From Carya illinoinensis (lineage: Eukaryota > Streptophyta > Magnoliopsida > Fagales > Juglandaceae), in NCBI RefSeq assembly GCF_018687715.1, contig NC_056762.1, positions 34,460,864-34,524,863 on the forward strand: DNA of 64,000 nucleotides. Reading direction: 5' to 3'. Each line of letters opens with the position of its first letter. Position 1 is the stretch's first letter. Of this stretch, positions 26,701 to 38,629 are shown piece after piece. The translations under genes and the position numbers were made by a program. The notes below the pieces were generated by a model. That model was not told the origin of the DNA, did no database searches, and saw nothing but the letters and a program-made list of their open reading frames with translations.

Positions 26701-28297
26701 TCTCAAGGACGTTCTCTATCCTTTCTTCCATGCTTTCGTATATTTTCTATGATATGGCACGTTGAGAATAAGAGGATCGAGTAATTGATTAATAAACTAA
26801 TAATCATGTGTGTAGTCGTTTTTCAATGAGATAATCCCACTAACTCAAAAAATCAGACACAGAATGTCTCAATATAAAGTAGAGAATTGAAATACATGGA
26901 AATTAAAGGATGATCATGATCACTAGGGCGATGCTACTATGCCGCCCAGCGTTTACCGCTAGGCATGCCGCCTTTTGTAAATTTTTATTTCTTTTTTCAT
27001 TTCACAAATTTTTAATATATTTAAACATTTTTAAAAAATAAAAAAAAATCAATACACTTAAAATCACTTCCTTAATCACTAAGTAAAAAAATATATATAT
27101 ATATTAAAAAAAAATTTGTGACCAACTGTCACTTTGAGGGGGCAAATAGGAGGGGCATACAAGCATTTAATTCCCTGATCATTATGATCAACATTAATCA
27201 AAAGTTGAGGCATTGATTAATGTCTAAATTGTATCTCATTGTTTGTGAAAAAAAAAAAAGTGTTTCATATTACACATTAAGTGGGATTAATGGGCCCCAT
27301 TTATTATGCTGATTTAACATTACTAAATATATATATATATATATTATATTAGTAATAAATGTCATATAATTAGCCATAAGAAACATAATAGATGACATTA
27401 ATGGACGTCCAATGTAACGTTTTTTCGTATTCAATATGATTGAAAACGTCCAAAATAAGCAAGACAAACTAGAAACGACAATTATTGTAGGATGGAATAA
27501 ATCGTGGATAGGTAGGTACTTATCCCTGGCGGCCATTATGCTATTCTACCACTAATCTAACGGTGTAAAATCAATTTTAATTTTGTACAAATATATATGG
27601 TAAAACAATTATAAAAAAATTTTATTTTAAAATTTATTTAAGAATAAATATAATTTAATAAATGTTTGCCTACTCGTATTACCTGAATCTCCTTTGTATG
27701 AGAGGAACATGAAGAGTAATTTGTTGCAAAATATGCTTCTGGACTTCTTTTTATTATATTATTCTTCCTGCAGAATGGTAACCAGTAACATGCAAATTTA
27801 GCAGCTTCCATGCAAGCAAAGAGTGTTACCTGCGATCCCCCATCATCCGATACATAAATTGAAATATTCTCCGTCGGATAATCATAAGCCATGATGGACA
27901 AGACCGTGCTCACTAGTCTCATCGGTGGCTCCTTGTATGGATCGGCAGTGCATACAAAGACGTCCAACGCTGGAAAGTCCGAAGAAGATTTCTTCAAGAG
28001 TAGTGCCTCATGGAGATTTTCAGGATATTCATCACGATAAACAATGGTCATGAGGAAACACTGACGAGTGATCCACAAGAAAGCAAGAAAAGTATCGGAG
28101 ACGAGGAATGAGAGGGAGATGATGAAGGATGTGAAGGTGGTGGAGTGGATGAGCTTCAGTGCATGGAGATAAAGCAGCACTAAGATGGCACAGAAGTAAA
28201 CTGCCGCAAACATGCGGTTGAAGGCTGTGCGACGTGCAGGTCTAAGTCTGTGAAGAAGAGGAGCACGCGAGGGAAAGGAATTCAGGCTCTGATCCAT
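23762..28297 (-). CDS. CslG: Cellulose synthase-like protein G, gene A (748 residues, six exons)
   Basis: Exons on the minus strand: 28297-27683, 26746-26594, 26321-26196, 26072-25623, 24881-24534, 24316-23762, all phase 0 with GT-AG introns. The protein is a GT2 membrane glycosyltransferase of normal CslG length. Two membrane segments lie near residues 31-50 and 57-78. The cytosolic catalytic part has FPALDVFVCTADPYKEPP, DDGG (151-154), NLDCDMYSND (DxD at 315-317), IED (457-459) and QVQRW (497-501). About six membrane segments fill the last exon. CslG enzymes are poorly known; some, in saponin-making plants, transfer glucuronic acid to C-3 of triterpenoids at the ER. Which donor and acceptor this one uses cannot be read from sequence. 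The closely related CslM clade is an alternative name. Confidence 0.93.
25224..25283. repeat. 30-bp tandem duplication in intron 4 of gene A
   Basis: Two perfect adjacent copies of a 30-bp unit beginning GATTGTTTAATTGGTGATTG. Gene B has a single related copy at about 50568-50592, so the duplication arose after the genes separated. Confidence 0.85.
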
Positions 28298-28369
28298 GTC
28301 TTTTGGTGGTGTACAGCAATACTAGAGGAGTGACGGTAACGATAAGTGACGTTTATTCCTAGTTGGGTT

Positions 28370-28381
28370 ATATATATATAA
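28370..28381 (-). promoter_or_regulatory. Candidate TATA box of CslG gene A
   Basis: TATATATATATA about 73-84 bases upstream of the ATG at 28297. Position and composition fit a plant TATA box, but AT-rich runs are common here. It is absent from the aligned promoter of gene B, which diverges at about this point. Confidence 0.35.
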
Positions 28382-28555
28382 GATTAGCAATGATACATAG
28401 TAGTATAATTGTAAACGTTGCATAATTATTTTGAAAAAGAGTAGGGTCTACGATTAAAAAGTTAGTTTTTTTTCATGTGGGTCCCATATTAATTCATTTT
28501 TTTTAAAGTGATTGCACGCTGCTTGTACAACCACGACTGCAAATATTATTTCTCA

Positions 28556-29430
28556 TATAAGATATGATATGTTTGGTAAGAAATGGAATAAAATAATGTT
28601 ATACTATATTTTTTAAGATTAATTTTATTTTAAAATTTGAAAAAGTTAAATTATTTATTATATTTTATGTGAGAATTTAAAAAAATTATAATAATAATAT
28701 GAAATGAGATTAAATTAGATAGTTTAGTTTTGTGTAATCAAACCAGACCGTACTTTATTACCCTATCTAATAAACATATCTTTGTTACTTATTATCTACG
28801 CATTATATTTATTTTTATTTTTAATTTTTAATTTTTTTATTGATATATATATCATATACTTGATATAAAAAATAATATATATATATATATAATGTGAGAA
28901 TAATGAAGAAAATTTTTTTTTATTAACTTTCTTAAAAATAAAAATAAAAATAAAAATAAAAATAGACAATGACATTCCTTTAAAATCCATAACTTTAGTT
29001 AGAGAAAAGGCTTTGTCTTAAAAAAAAAAGATAAATAAATAAATAAAGAAAAAAAAAAAAAAAAAAAAAAAGGGGGAAGGTGATCGAGACATGATTAGAA
29101 GCAGACCTTTAATAGAGAACTTATAGCTTTAGCATCATTCATTGTAGGCTCCCTCGATTCAAATTCGACAAAATCATTATGGGCTAATAGATTAAAATAA
29201 ACAAATAAAATATCCTCCACTAGAATTAATTAGCTCAGAATCCAGACTTTATAATCAAAAGATTGGATTTTTATGAGGAAATATCCGTACTTTTAAAACA
29301 AATTTCCATTAGATACTTTGGACAAAATTCAGGAAAATAATATGGAATTAAGAGATGAGAAAAACTTAAAACCGTTTAGTCTATTTTTTCCTATATAACG
29401 GCTTTTTAGTAAGTGAATGCCACGTAAGCA
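28556..29430. repeat. Left half of the duplicated AT-rich segment, unit 2
   Basis: Matches 11456-12216 and then 18011-18082. It includes the MITE-like block at 28565-28745, an A-rich tract near 29048-29070 and, at about 29336-29355, the uninterrupted counterpart of the LINE target in unit 1. No gene was recognised. Confidence 0.72.
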
Positions 29431-29744
29431 CACTACAAGAAATCGGATCTTTTCCAGCGATTTTATTTTTGTTGAAATTAAAATCGCTGCAGTAGCATAG
29501 TAAAAGCAGCGATTTGAGGATGCTAAAACAGTAATTTTCTTTTAACACTTTTTGCAGCAATTTTTTACTTATTACAACGAAAATTAACGCTGCAAAAAAA
29601 AAAGCCTGTTCATTGCTAAAAATTGCAGCACTTTTTAAACTTATTGCAATGATATTTTCCGTCCGAGTTAGCAAAGTGATTTTGCAGTGCTGTATCGTTC
29701 GCTACTACAACTCATTGCCGTGCCAAACACCTTATTTCAGTACT

Positions 29745-30175
29745 TTTATATTTCCCCCCAAGTTTTTTTGTCCTCACATTTCCTCACTCCGCCCGATTTG
29801 CAACAGTCCTGAGAAAACTTCAATCCGTTCCCATCAACCTTTGTCGTAGCTCAATCCACCCCAACGAAAACCTAGTTTCCTTGCATTCTCAAGTGGCTTG
29901 AGCTCACTTTCCAACAATTTCTCCCATTAAGCAGAAATTCCATTTTCGGCGCTGTATTTGTTCAGATTTTCCAAAGAAGATTTTGATCTCCCAACGATCA
30001 AACCCTAGTTTCCTGCACACGTCCTTCCATTTTATTTGGCAATTGGCGTCTCCGTTTGGGAAGCTGAATGACTACGTTTCCACCTTTGCTGGAATAGACG
30101 ATTCCGTGCCTCCATTTCTAGTCCGAAGTGCCTAGTCCTCTGTTTTCCAGAATGATCAAACGAGGCCTAAGGTAT
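29745..30175 (+). other. Possible captured 5' leader inside CACTA II
   Basis: This stretch is richer in C and in pyrimidine runs than its surroundings and carries AAACCCTAG-type words common in plant 5' leaders. It ends in ATGATCAAACGAGGCCTAAG at 30152, followed by GTATCTCC, which would suit a first coding exon and a splice donor. No protein family can be named from so little sequence. It may belong with the exonuclease-like fragment downstream. Confidence 0.3.
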
Positions 30176-31989
30176 CTCCTATTTCTTGTGAATCTATGAA
30201 ACCCCTTTACGAGTTTTTTGCATTACAAACGTTGTCCTTTTTCAGATGTACACTTGTATTTTTTGCTAAGTGATGGGAAATTGATGTGCATGTGCGTGTG
30301 TTTTAGGTATACTGGTTGTGTAGCTGCCTGTTGTGTTTGGAGGAAAGGGTGTGTGCATTAGATAATACATGGCATTAAGCAAATAGAACTTCTGTATTTC
30401 TCAAGATAGAAGCAACGATTTTAACAAGAATACCCAGAAAACTTCTGTACTTCTGAACTAGATGCATCTACCACTCAAGTGCATTTCAAGTTTTTATTTT
30501 TATTTTTATTTTCTTTTCTTTTAAGTATTTTTTTAACATCCTTAATCATTAAGGAAAAATTACAAAAATATATAACTTTACTAATACTCACCTCCTTAAT
30601 TATTGAGTAAAACAAAAAAAAAAAATCAATTACAAAAAGAATATATAGTAGATAAGTTGTAATTGAGTAACAAGAGTATAATTTTCCATTTCTTTAAACG
30701 CTGTAGCTCAAGCTTGGTATTAAGTAGTTATCAGACAGAGACTATAAATTTGAGCTTGTAATACTTTGTTTATTAGAAGTATGAATTCCAATGTATATTT
30801 CCTAACAAGCGTACGTGCTAGCAATCGACCATGTACTCCAATTCATAGTGTTTCTGGTTTTCTAGAATTAATCATGCAAATCTCCTCAGTGCAGCTCAGA
30901 TCCTAATCTGATCTTAAATACCGTATATGAAAGTACTATAAGGATGTTTAGGTATAAAGCTAATTAAGACTGCAAGTAATTTATTATTCCAATACCTTCA
31001 AAATTTGGAGGCTTTCTGACAGGCTTCGATCTCAACATACATAGATGATCAGAAAGATATACTGCAGCAGACACAAATTAAAGACATGAGAAGCTTGCTA
31101 ATTCGCTAGCTAGCTAGGAAGACAAAAATTAAAGTTATATATACCAATAAATACACACTAGTGATATATTTTAGTGCCAAACCTTGAACCATAATACAAG
31201 CAATTAATGATCTAATAGTTGGAGCTAGGACTAGCTAGCTACAGTACAGCATGATGATCTGATGCTATTCCCAGATAAAAATGATTCCCTAACTAGTGAG
31301 ATAAATTAGAAATGAAAATTAAACCATAGGAGTTTTTTTTTTTTGAGAATTTAGATTAACATTATGGGCTCATAGATATGTAGATTCATGTGTAGCATCA
31401 AAACATTCTACTAAAAAGTAAGTGACATGAGATGGTGATGATCTTAATGGCCAATTCTGCAAAGTGGGGGTAAGTGGAAAATTTTGTTTTAGATTAGGGG
31501 ATAAAATGATAATTTTGATAGTTTAGTGATCCTATTGCAAAATGAGTGGCTAACGCTGGAAAAATGCAATTTCTCCCTCAAAATTAAACTCTAGAAAACG
31601 AATTTGAATGCTCATCGACAATACAATATTGTAGAACCCTAGCATTCAGTTGTAGCGTCAAGAGAATTTAGGTGCTAAGAAGACATTCAACTGAGTTATG
31701 TGTGACTAATTAACTTCAAGTAATTAATTAAATTACAGCAGCTGCACCACCAAACCACCAAACTCTCATACTTCTTCTATAGACGGTTCAATGGAGCTAG
31801 TGCTATTCCTAGGCCATGTTCAGTACATGGTGATCAGCTTCTTGTGAGGAGTGGCAGTAGAAGCTAGGCTGTAGATTTTTCAAAAACAATGTACCACCAT
31901 GATTCCTGTTTCAGTCCTATCCAAAATGTGCATGTATGACATAGAAATACAAGGAGTTGATGTAAAGCTTTAAGGCAAGTGTAGTAGAC
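30176..31989. other. CACTA II interior, no gene recognised
   Basis: AT-rich sequence without a convincing exon. It could be an intron of the captured sequence, running from the candidate donor after 30171 towards the exonuclease-like piece. A short CTAGCTAGCTAG tract lies near 31108-31120. Confidence 0.4.
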
Positions 31990-32224
31990 CGTGGTGTTCT
32001 TGTAGATGCCCATATTGCAGAGTTAAGGTCTGCACTCAAAAAGTCTATTGTTAATCCTTGTCACATTTGATATTAAGTGCATTCCAAATTACATGGGGGC
32101 AGCTTTGCTGATCCTTTGTGTTGGGACTCGATGCCTGATAGTTCAGTTGCACTGCATAGATTCATTTCCTGAATCTATCAAGAAGTTTTTGAGTGATGAG
32201 AATGTGTGTTTTGTGGTGATGTAA
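31990..32224 (+). pseudogene. Fragment resembling a plant Werner/RNase D-like 3'-5' exonuclease, within CACTA II
   Basis: From about 32072 one frame reads VTFDIKCIPNY and then, from 32093, LLILCVGTRCLIVQLHCIDS followed by FPESIKKFLSDENVCFVV, to TAA at 32222-32224. Plant Werner-like exonucleases have the same order: a D-x-E strand followed by W and P, a xLCVGxRCLIFQL strand, IPxxLxxFLSD, then xFVGVG. The D-x-E motif here reads DIK, so the first metal-binding pair is damaged. Upstream, 31990-32071 encodes an in-frame-looking ELRSALKKSIVNP in another frame, so a frameshift lies between. I read this as a captured and decayed gene piece; the family call rests on memory of the motif pattern. Confidence 0.5.
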
Positions 32225-33499
32225 AGTGCAAGTTTCTCAGATATCGGTATTTGCAACGGTTTTCTCTCATGAACAGGTCAAGTATGCCATTCATGATCCT
32301 TGTACTTGTTATTTGCTTGCAGACTCTCTCTTAAATTTGCTCTAGGCCGTTTTCATCTCCATCATGTACTTAAAGAGATGGCCTTTTTTGGATAAGTTTT
32401 TGTGGTCTTATTTTCTTTTGTGGGCTTTTGTATCTAGAAATGTCTTTTGAGGTTTTGAGTTTGGTGTTTTGATTTTCTCTAGTGTTCTTGTGGAGATCTT
32501 TAAGGCTGCCTACTAATATTGAACTTTTTTAACTCAAGCAAAGGACCGGAGTGGCCGGCATGCATGTAATTAGAGGCAGGTACTAATGTTCAAAATAATT
32601 TTAATTTCCAGAAAATTGACCAATGCTAATATATTTATTTATTTTTTACATTAATATTATTTTCTTTTGATTATAAATATATATAATCTCCAATTTGCTC
32701 CAGTAAGTTTGATTCTCATGGATATCTGGCATGGATCCACCAAAAATCATGCATGAATGATACCCAATCTACACATGACCTTATTAAGACTACATCATAA
32801 ATCAAATCTTTCAAAAGAATCTCTCATGAGATGGTCTCCCTGTAGTTAGAATTGCTTGGGGGAGATATATATATATATATATACACACATGATTGTCATG
32901 TGAATTTATAATGAAGAATGACTCAGATTGTCCCCTCTCCTATATCTCCCAAAACAATCTTTCCATCAATTAACTCTTCCATGAGCCCTTGTCTTCCAAT
33001 CAACTACCTAAAGGCAATGGGATTAATTGCTGCTATTTATTGATGCTATGTTCTAGTTGTTCTGCTTTTGTGATTTATTATATTCCTCAAGATCAGTTTT
33101 TTTCATATAATGAAAGTAGTGAAAGAATTTTTCTCTATATTTTGTATATTTCTAAATTGGGTGTTGTCAAAACTATAAGTATTATATAGCAATGGAATAG
33201 AACTGGATATAGGTTTATGCGTGAATGGTTCATGTAGGAAATTTTAAATTTGTGGTGATGCCAATGAAGTTATGTAATTAATTGTTGTTAATTAATAACA
33301 ATTAAATTACATAAATTAAGTGAAGTTCAAGGTATTAAGAAAAAGTTAATTGATTAAGGGGGCTAGGTAATATCATGATTAAATATGTGAATATTACTAA
33401 ATTTCCATCATTATATTTCTTACTAAGTTTGAAAAATATGGTTATATATATAACAAATATATCAGGCGAGCAAGATAACGAGAAAAAAAAAAAGAAATA

Positions 33500-34525
33500 T
33501 AATTCATAGCAGCGCTTTTCAGAGTAATTGCAGCGATTTTAAATGCTGCCATTATCCTTTAACAACGATTTTAATTCACATCAGGTCAAGTAAATCACCC
33601 ATTACCATGCATGTCTAATATTTTCCCAACATTTTTATTACGCTGCATTACATTATTTGCAACATTTTCCAAAGAAATCGCTGCAATTGCTCACAACTAA
33701 TGCAGTGCTTTTAGGCTAGTTTCAGCACTTTTATTGCGCTAAAAATATTATTTCCAACAATTTTTAAATAAATCGCTGGAATTGAGCGATTTAATAACAG
33801 CGATCTTAACCTAATTCCAGTGATTTTAAGTGTAAATACAGCGCTTTTTAATGCTGCCATTAAACGTTAACAGCGATTTCCCATGACATGTTCACGTCAA
33901 ATTTGCAACAGTTTTTGATATTTGCAGCGATTTTTGGTGTATTATCAGCAGCTAAATAACGCTGCAATTAACTATTTCCAACAATTTTTACTTAAAGCGC
34001 TGCTATTTTTCCATCAATTCCAGCGCTTTTGATAGTAATTTCAGTGATTTTTAATGCTGGAATTACTTCTTTGCAATGATTTTTCAGACAATATAGCGAA
34101 TTATCAACAGTTTTTTTATCTGATTGCAGCGGTTTTAGATGTATTTTCAGCCTCTAAAATGCCCTGAAAATACATATTTGCAGCAATTTCGATTATATTC
34201 ACCGTAATTCTGTATAGTAATTGCAGCGATTTATTGGGTATTTACAAGGATTTAATATGCTGTAATATAGGTTTCTCAGCGATATGTCTTTATGGGCTTG
34301 GGAGTAGTTGCAGCGATTTTGGGAGGATTAGCAAGGAAAAAAAAGCGCTGCAAAAATGGTTATAAACAGCGATATATTTTGTTTCACTGCTTTAGGCAAA
34401 AAAGACGCGATAATAGCGGCGACTGTGCAAGGAATTTAAAAGCGCTGGAAAGGAGTATATGCAGCAATTTATATGCGTATTTGCAGCGATTTTAAGTGCT
34501 GGAAATGACCTAATTTCTTGTAGTG
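33500..34525. repeat. Right subterminal repeat field of CACTA II
   Basis: GCAGCGATTTT, CAGCGCTTTT, and the reverse form AAATCGCTGC occur roughly every 25-40 bases over 1 kb. Similar words fill the ends of CACTA III, while CACTA I uses a different motif (CCACGAA). This suggests that II and III answer to the same TNPA-like protein and I to another. Confidence 0.85.
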
Positions 34526-35240
34526 GCATCCCATTTTATCTTTAATATGATCGCACTACATGCTAACCTTCACGACCAAAAAAAAAAAAAAAAACACCCC
34601 ACTAGAAATTCTTCTTCCCACCCTCGAAACGAAGCCCTTTCACCTATTGACCCTCTCCCTCTCAAAACTCAGCATCAAAGTTGTCCCGGCCCCCTCTCTT
34701 GCAACTCACAAAGAAGCCCTCCCCTCTATCGGCAGTTGGAAACTCAAGCTTTTCAATTGTTCAATAGAATACAATTTTTGGAAAAAGAAATAAAACAATA
34801 AAAAGAATCAGAATAATAATTTCTCACATCCAAAGAATTAATTGCTTTTCTCAAAATAGATAACTTTAGTATAAAACTCTTGAAATTGATGTTCTTGTCT
34901 TTTTTCTTCCACCCATTTGCCCAAAATAGACCAAAGATTTATAGAAGCATGAAAAAACAAAAAGCAAGTCTACCTAATGATGGCAGACCTAGACCAAGAA
35001 ATAGATTCTTTTATCAGTATTCTTCTGAAAACTTCATATAGGCTTAAATTTGAGTAAACAACACTTAATCTATTGTCAAGGACTCACATCGCAGATGGTT
35101 TATAGATAAAAGAAACATTTACAGATGGTATCTCACGCTTTCTAGTCAGATTGATGGTACCTCAAATTTTCCAATCGAAATGTTGCAGTCGTCTTCTCAG
35201 TTTATAAACGGGGTTTCAAAATGGGTTTGGGTGCTCATGC
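34526..35240. repeat. Right half of the duplicated AT-rich segment, unit 2
   Basis: Matches 18083-18790, from CATCCCATTTTATC (unit 1 CGTTCCATTTTATC) to GGTGCT near 35236 (18781-18786 in unit 1). ORFs at 34523-34801 are noncoding repeats of the same text. Confidence 0.72.
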
Positions 35241-38200
35241 CATAGGAACCAAACTTGTTAGTAAAAATAAAATTCACGCAAATTTTGAGATAGACAAATT
35301 AAGGTGTTTTAGCTGCTATAGTCGATTTTTGTTTGATAAAAAATTCCCATTGTTTGTTGCTATTCCCCCCTCCCCCTTTTTTTCTTCTTCTCTTTTTTTC
35401 TTTACTTCATCTCTTTTTCTTTACTTCATCATCGAGCAAAATTCACTTGTCTTGAGCAAACTGTGTCCAAGGAGGGCCGTGTGGCTGGGCAACTCACTTC
35501 ATGGTCGCGTAGCTTGCAGCTTGTGGTGGGCGAACGTTCTGGCCGCAACACCCTTGTGTCAAAGCACTCTGTTGTTGAGGAGTTCAACCAAGCTCAGGCC
35601 AAGCCACTTTCAGTATCCAAGAAACACTGTGCATGGCAGGATGGTCGTGGCAGAGGAACTCTATCCGAGGAGAGACTGTTTAGCTTAGCAATGTGATGCC
35701 TACCTTAGGTGGTCGAGGAAGGTCCATGACTGAGTGAAGTTCGTGGGCAAAGCTTAGCAGGGGATCTCTGTGCATGGCGGGTGCCCACCCATGTGCATGG
35801 TGGGATAGTGCCTCGGAGTGAGAGGCATTGGCTGAGCAAGCTCAGACCGAGAATGTTCTTGCTTGCCAATATGCGTGGTGGGATGGTTGCTGGTGTGCAT
35901 GTCGAGCATGCGTAATTTAAAATGATGATATAAAATGATTTACCGTGGGTATGAGATGCTCATGTTTTTACAATTATAGCACACAAATGTTTCGTTGTAG
36001 TCATATTCGGTTGCTTTATTACAATTTGAACGAGACATATAGTGGAACTTTAAGGTGAAGGAGATGTTGCCGATCTGGGCTGTGGGAGGCTTCTGGCATC
36101 CCTTGAAATTGAGTGAGTGCATCAGTGGCTCACTGTGTATATTAAATTTCAGATGTAGGTGATCCTATGTGTTCTCTCTTTTATATCAAAACTTCACTCC
36201 CTCCTAAATCCTATAGCGTCGCTGCTCAATTAGGAACCACCCCCATTTCGGGAATTGATTATTAGGATAATAATATAAATATTGCCTCTATCAATGAATT
36301 TGGAATTAGCTAATAAGATCTACTCATTGTTGTCGAAAATAGTCATTTTGGTTGCAAAATATTGATCACAAATACCCGTTTTCTTATAGCTTCAGTCTAT
36401 AAAAAAAAATTAGTGCTATCACTAGAAAGTCAGAGAATTCAACAAAGAAATGAATTGCTACAGATTTTTTGTCCCTCCATCTCTTTTCAATGTCTGCATG
36501 CTGAAAAATTAGAAATAACATTTCATTATTTCTACAGACTTTAATCGGATATTTTAATACGTCTAATTTATTTTAGGGTATTTATTGTATTATTTGGTAT
36601 GATTTTTTATTTTTTGCAATAAATAATTGCTTAAAATAGGTGGGATTATGCCGTAGAAATCATAACTGTTTAGAAGTAGTATGACCATATAATTTTTTTT
36701 AAATAAATTTATAAATTTATATAATAAGTTAAATTTCTTATTTAAAAATAATAAATAAAATATATATATATATATATATTTATAAATTATTTGTAAATAC
36801 TTTCCCTCATCTTGTTAGAATACTATTTAAGTTAACGGTTTTATCACTTGGTGGGGTTCTGTACTTCTATTATATGAAATTATTGAATTATCGAATACAA
36901 TTACAAGATATCTATATTCCATTTTATTTTCTTTTATTTCTTTTTGTTAAAAAAAAAAAAAAAAAAAAAAGCAACATCACAATGGTTTCTAGTATGTGTT
37001 GAACTGAATTAAGTGCAGGAAATAATTAATGTGGGCATGCATCGTTTATGTTGAATTAAAATCAAAATCAAGAATATAGGATTTGGAGCAAATATTTATT
37101 CTGTTTAAATTAAACTAAATTTGTTTATATGATTTAATATCAAGTAACATCTACGTATTAAATTAAATCATATTTATTTATAAATTAAATCATACTTAGT
37201 TTAAAATGAGTGAGATACAATTTTAATTAGGAGGGTGGAGCCAATTTGATTTTTCATCTTTAAATTAATTAAGCCGTTTGGACAAACTCAGAAAATTTTG
37301 ATATTTTATTTTTGAATATTGATGGTCTTATAATTACGAAGATTGAGACTACTTAGATCACAACTGTACAACTTATGAACTGACATGAAATAGTATATAG
37401 GATAAGATCAGAATGAAGAAAATTTGGTTATCAATTATTTTATGGTTGAAAAAGGTTTTTTTTTTTTTTTACAGCTTGTGGTCTAAAAAGTTTGATGGTC
37501 GTATAATTAATCTAGTTCTTCATTTGTGCATGAGAAGGTAAAAGGTAAAAGGAGAAACATGTGGGTTTCTCCACGTGATAGTTATATTATTTAACTAAGC
37601 TAAGAAATCGACGTTGAAGAGACATAAAAAAAACTTGAAGGTCGTCGTGATCCTTTATTTGATATTAAAAACTTGAATGCGATGAAACAGGGAAAAAAAA
37701 AATTCTTGTTTAGGAAAATTACATAGTTTTTTTTTAGAGAGCAGTAGCAAATACTTGACTATGGTACGTATTTGAGAATTACATAGTTTTGGCCAGAAAT
37801 TTGAGGAGGAGACCGAGGAAGATGAAGAATGGCCGTGGAATGAGGGAAACAGCAATGGCCTACCAAACAAGCTTTTATATTTTCAATTATTTCTTTTTGC
37901 CAGAACGCAAAGGAGATAAGATCAAGATAAGGCAGAGTTGGGCAACAATAACTGTTACTCATGACATGTCTGCGGACACCAAAAAATCCATGGAAACGAG
38001 AGAGAGAGAAAGAGAGAGAGTAGGAACAAGTCCAGTTTCACAAAACTAATAGTTTGCATCTATTGGGGGTCTCATCATTTTAAAATTCTTCTTTTCTTCA
38101 TGTGTAAACTATTAGTCTCGTGATCTATGTTTGATCCCATTACTTAAAAACGTACAACTTTAATTATTATTTAAAAGAGACTTGCGATTACACAAAATAA

Positions 38201-38620
38201 TTAATGCCAATAATTCGTTATATAAAAAAAAAAAAATAGTGCTCAGAAAAGATGTTGCAACCATGAGCCTACCTCCAATAGGATTGTCAGAATCCAAGGC
38301 TGCACATTAACCCATATATCAGACTTTTTACACAAATTATATCCCTGCACATTACTATCACTTTTGTTTAGCATATAATCATTTAATTTGAAAAAATTGA
38401 AATCCAGTCATTCCGCGTGATTAGCGGGAGGATAATCAAAGTGTAACAAATATTAAATAATAATATTTTATTTTATTTGATTTATAATATCGTTTACAAC
38501 GTCAAATAGATTTTTAAAAAAATTTATGCACTTGTTATTTATCTTTCTTTGATTTGTTTTATAGAAAAATTGGTACATATTGCAAACAGTTATCGAAATT
38601 CACTCCATAATTGAAGACAT
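35241..38620. other. Unit 2-specific DNA, no gene recognised
   Basis: 35450-35900 is GC-richer than its surroundings and repeats words such as GTGCATGG and GGTGGGATGG; its two overlapping ORFs (35221-35688 and 35463-35696) show no family pattern. 36700-36790 is an AT block. An A-run of about 21 occurs at 36950-36970 and a (GA)n tract near 37998-38020. The origin of this block is unclear. Confidence 0.45.
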
Positions 38621-38629
38621 GCTAGCGTT

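Larger units (their letters stand above)
11456..28340. repeat. Tandem duplication unit 1 (AT-rich segment, gypsy element, CslG gene A)
   Basis: This stretch is matched, in the same order and orientation, by about 28556-54375. The AT-rich segment 11456-12216 plus 17991-18790 pairs with 28556-29430 plus 34526-35240. The gypsy element at 20373 pairs with that ending at 45866. The CslG gene and its 3' flank (23304-28340) pair with 47700-54375. Each unit also has private insertions. Borders are approximate and come from where similarity stops by eye. Confidence 0.75.
29431..34525. mobile_element. CACTA II: non-autonomous CACTA transposon, TSD GCA
   Basis: Begins CACTACAAGAAATCGGAT (29431) and ends with the inverted form CTAATTTCTTGTAGTG (34525), flanked on both sides by GCA (29428-29430 and 34526-34528), the 3-bp duplication expected for CACTA. 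Length 5095 bp. The subterminal regions (29450-29700 and 33500-34500) are packed with GCAGCGATTTT-like words in both orientations. No transposase gene was seen, so mobilisation would need a partner. The interior contains sequences that look like captured host DNA. The empty site exists at 18083 in unit 1. Confidence 0.95.

Noticed and set aside
33500..34500. Regular short repeats that could suggest a CRISPR array
   Set aside because: The repeats are imperfect, occur in both orientations, and lie at the ends of a CACTA element in a plant genome.
35221..35696. Two overlapping ORFs in a GC-richer segment
   Set aside because: No family pattern, and neither frame is supported by splice sites or motifs.
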